Below, piece after piece: positions 62,725-64,000 of a stretch of DNA of 64,000 bases; position 1 is the first letter of the stretch; every line of letters starts with the position of its first letter. Location: positions 1,320,501-1,384,500 of the forward strand of contig NC_012034.1 of assembly GCF_000022325.1 (NCBI RefSeq), read 5' to 3'. Under the pieces are notes generated by a model. It was not told the DNA's origin and did no database searches. It saw nothing but the letters and a program-made list of their open reading frames with translations. This DNA is from Caldicellulosiruptor bescii DSM 6725. Lineage in GTDB: Bacteria > Bacillota > Thermoanaerobacteria > Caldicellulosiruptorales > Caldicellulosiruptoraceae. A program made the position numbers and the translations under genes.

Positions 62725-64000
62725 ATGAAAAATTTACATTCTATAATGCTTGACAAAGAAAAATGTAAAGGATGTACAAACTGTATTAAAAGATGTCCAA
62801 CTGAAGCCATTAGAGTTCGAAACTCAAAAGCAAGGATTATTGACCAAAGGTGCATAGACTGCGGAGAATGCATAAGGACATGCCCGTACCATGCGAAATA
62901 TGCCATTACTGACAGTTTAGAGGAAATCAATAAATTTCAATATAAAGTTGCACTGCCAGCCCCTTCGTTTTACGCTCAGTTTGAGGTTGATGATGTGAAT
63001 AAGCTTCTGTATGCTTTGCTTAACCTTGGGTTTGATGATATATTTGAGGTAGCAAAAGCAGCTGAGATAGTAACCCACTTTACAAAGCAGTTTATTCTTT
63101 CTGATAAAAACAAAAAACCAGTAATTTCCTCTGCATGCCCAGCAGTTGTAAGGCTTATTCAAACAAAATTTCCGGACTTAATCGAGAATATTCTGCCAAT
63201 TGCTTCACCTATGGAAGTTGCTGCATATATTGCTAAGAAAAAGATACATAAAGAAAAAGGAATTGATGAAGACAAAATAGGCGCTTTTTTTATATCTCCA
63301 TGTGCAGCAAAGATGACATATATAAATAATCCTCTTGGTTTTGAGCGTTCATACGTGGATGGAGTAATAGCGATAAAAGATATTTATGGACTTGTAAGAA
63401 GTAAGCTAAGAGAAATAAAAGTTATAAAGCCTCTTTCAATTACCTCAGGCAAAGGTATTGGATGGGCAGCATCAGGTGGCGAAAGCTTGGCGTTGGAAAT
63501 TGAAGAGTATATAAACGTTGATGGTATTCACAACGTAGTTAAAGTTTTAGAAGAGATTGAAAATGGCAGGCTCAAAGACATCACATATTTTGAAGGTCTT
63601 GCTTGCACTGGTGGGTGTGTTGGAGGGCCTCTTGCAGTAGAAAATCCGTATGTTGCCAAAAATCGTATTAAAAGATTGTCTTCCAAATTAAAAGACAAAG
63701 AAGAGAGTCTTTCAGCGTGGACAGCGGAAATTATTAATAGTTTTTCTCTCAGGCTTGAGGATGTTCTTTTTGAAAAAGAGTTGGAGACAAATCCTGTGCT
63801 TGAACTTGACTCTGATATTGAAAGAGCTATAGAAAAGTTTGAAAAGGCAAATAATATCCTAAGTATACTTCCGGGTTTGGACTGTGGTGCTTGTGGTTCA
63901 CCTACATGCAAAACTCTTGCCGAGGATATAGTGCGTGGTTTTGCCAATGATACAGATTGTATTTTTATTCTCAGAGAAAGCATAAAAGAGCTCGCAAACA
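62725..64000 (+). CDS. Sensory-type [FeFe] hydrogenase (HydS-like), 5' part
   Basis: 425 codons to the window edge. Two N-terminal [4Fe-4S] sites (CKGCTNCIKRCP and CIDCGECIRTCP), then the H-cluster domain: SSACPAVV near 134, SPCAAKM near 192 and LACTGGCVGGP near 293. All four H-cluster cysteines are kept (Cys in ACP, PC, and both in CTGGC), but the proton-relay Cys of the usual TSCCP is Ala. This is the mark of group C sensory hydrogenases. Near 390 a further Fe-S domain has CGACGSPTC. A PAS and kinase or phosphatase output may follow outside the window. GGGAAGTGA lies upstream. Confidence 0.9.
   Translation, partial: MKNLHSIMLDKEKCKGCTNCIKRCPTEAIRVRNSKARIIDQRCIDCGECIRTCPYHAKYAITDSLEEINKFQYKVALPAPSFYAQFEVDDVNKLLYALLNLGFDDIFEVAKAAEIVTHFTKQFILSDKNKKPVISSACPAVVRLIQTKFPDLIENILPIASPMEVAAYIAKKKIHKEKGIDEDKIGAFFISPCAAKMTYINNPLGFERSYVDGVIAIKDIYGLVRSKLREIKVIKPLSITSGKGIGWAASGGESLALEIEEYINVDGIHNVVKVLEEIENGRLKDITYFEGLACTGGCVGGPLAVENPYVAKNRIKRLSSKLKDKEESLSAWTAEIINSFSLRLEDVLFEKELETNPVLELDSDIERAIEKFEKANNILSILPGLDCGACGSPTCKTLAEDIVRGFANDTDCIFILRESIKELAN

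Noticed and set aside
63528..63983. A 151-residue minus-strand frame opposite the hydrogenase
   Set aside because: It is antisense to a clearly conserved coding region with no promoter or ribosome site; a by-product of codon use.
1..64000. CRISPR arrays, tRNA or rRNA genes, prophage
   Set aside because: I saw no regularly spaced repeats, no tRNA-like cloverleaf segments and no phage genes. A systematic scan was not possible.

Overview
The window is low-GC, densely coded DNA from an anaerobic, thermophilic Firmicute of the Clostridia/Thermoanaerobacterales type; Caldicellulosiruptor or a close relative is the best fit. This is an inference from gene content, not a database match. The grounds are a clostridial acyl-CoA dehydrogenase/EtfBA operon, an OLE RNA with its partner protein next to dxs and tlyA, a TRAP (mtrB) homologue, a sensory-type [FeFe] hydrogenase, sporulation genes yqfC/yqfD, many TTG/GTG starts, and sigma-A type promoters.

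Layout. 1-447 (-) is the 5' part of tmcAL. 636-3644 is an acyl-CoA dehydrogenase-etfB-etfA operon. 3677-14620 is a surface-polysaccharide cluster: an MBL-fold lipoprotein, a Wzz-like co-polymerase, the four-enzyme set wbpE-A-B-D for a UDP-2,3-diacetamido-uronic acid, two O-antigen polymerase/ligase-like membrane proteins, a GT4 glycosyltransferase and an LCP attachment enzyme. 14703-16814 holds carD, a YesL-type membrane protein and ribosomal protein L25/Ctc. argGH (-) follow, behind a promoter covered by an ARG-box-like palindrome. 19696-24922 is the conserved nadD-yqeK-LCP-rsfS-leuS operon. A D,D-carboxypeptidase (-) and comEA (+) are split apart by a complete ISLre2-family insertion sequence (26402-28011) with an 8-bp target duplication. 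28802-31262 holds yceD-rpmF, 5-formyl-THF cyclo-ligase and an HD-GYP protein. 31294-37994 holds dnaE, mtrB, a small DUF2007-like protein, pfkA and pyk. 38019-45513 holds a thioesterase and the classical rpsU-yqeY ... yqfC-yqfD-phoH-pgpH-ybeY-dgkA string, followed by a YerB-like lipoprotein. 45529-50381 holds a beta-CASP RNase, an unknown anchored protein (-), aroC, a second D,D-carboxypeptidase and a His-less HPr-like protein (-). 50584-57945 holds mtaB, pheST, pcrA and a DUF212 protein. 57942-61893 is the OLE RNA/oapA/dxs/tlyA locus. 61914-64000 starts a DRTGG protein / anti-sigma-type ATPase / sensory [FeFe] hydrogenase cluster that runs off the window.

Working together. The polysaccharide cluster can make an activated diacetamido-uronic acid, polymerise a chain, set its length and attach it to the wall, which would suit a secondary cell-wall polymer. 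The OLE locus couples a membrane RNA-protein complex to the first step of isoprenoid synthesis. The last cluster looks like a hydrogen or redox sensor feeding a phosphorylation or partner-switching output.

No tRNA, rRNA or CRISPR array was found. The only stretches over 300 bases without a protein gene of the host are the OLE RNA (57946-58666) and the insertion sequence.
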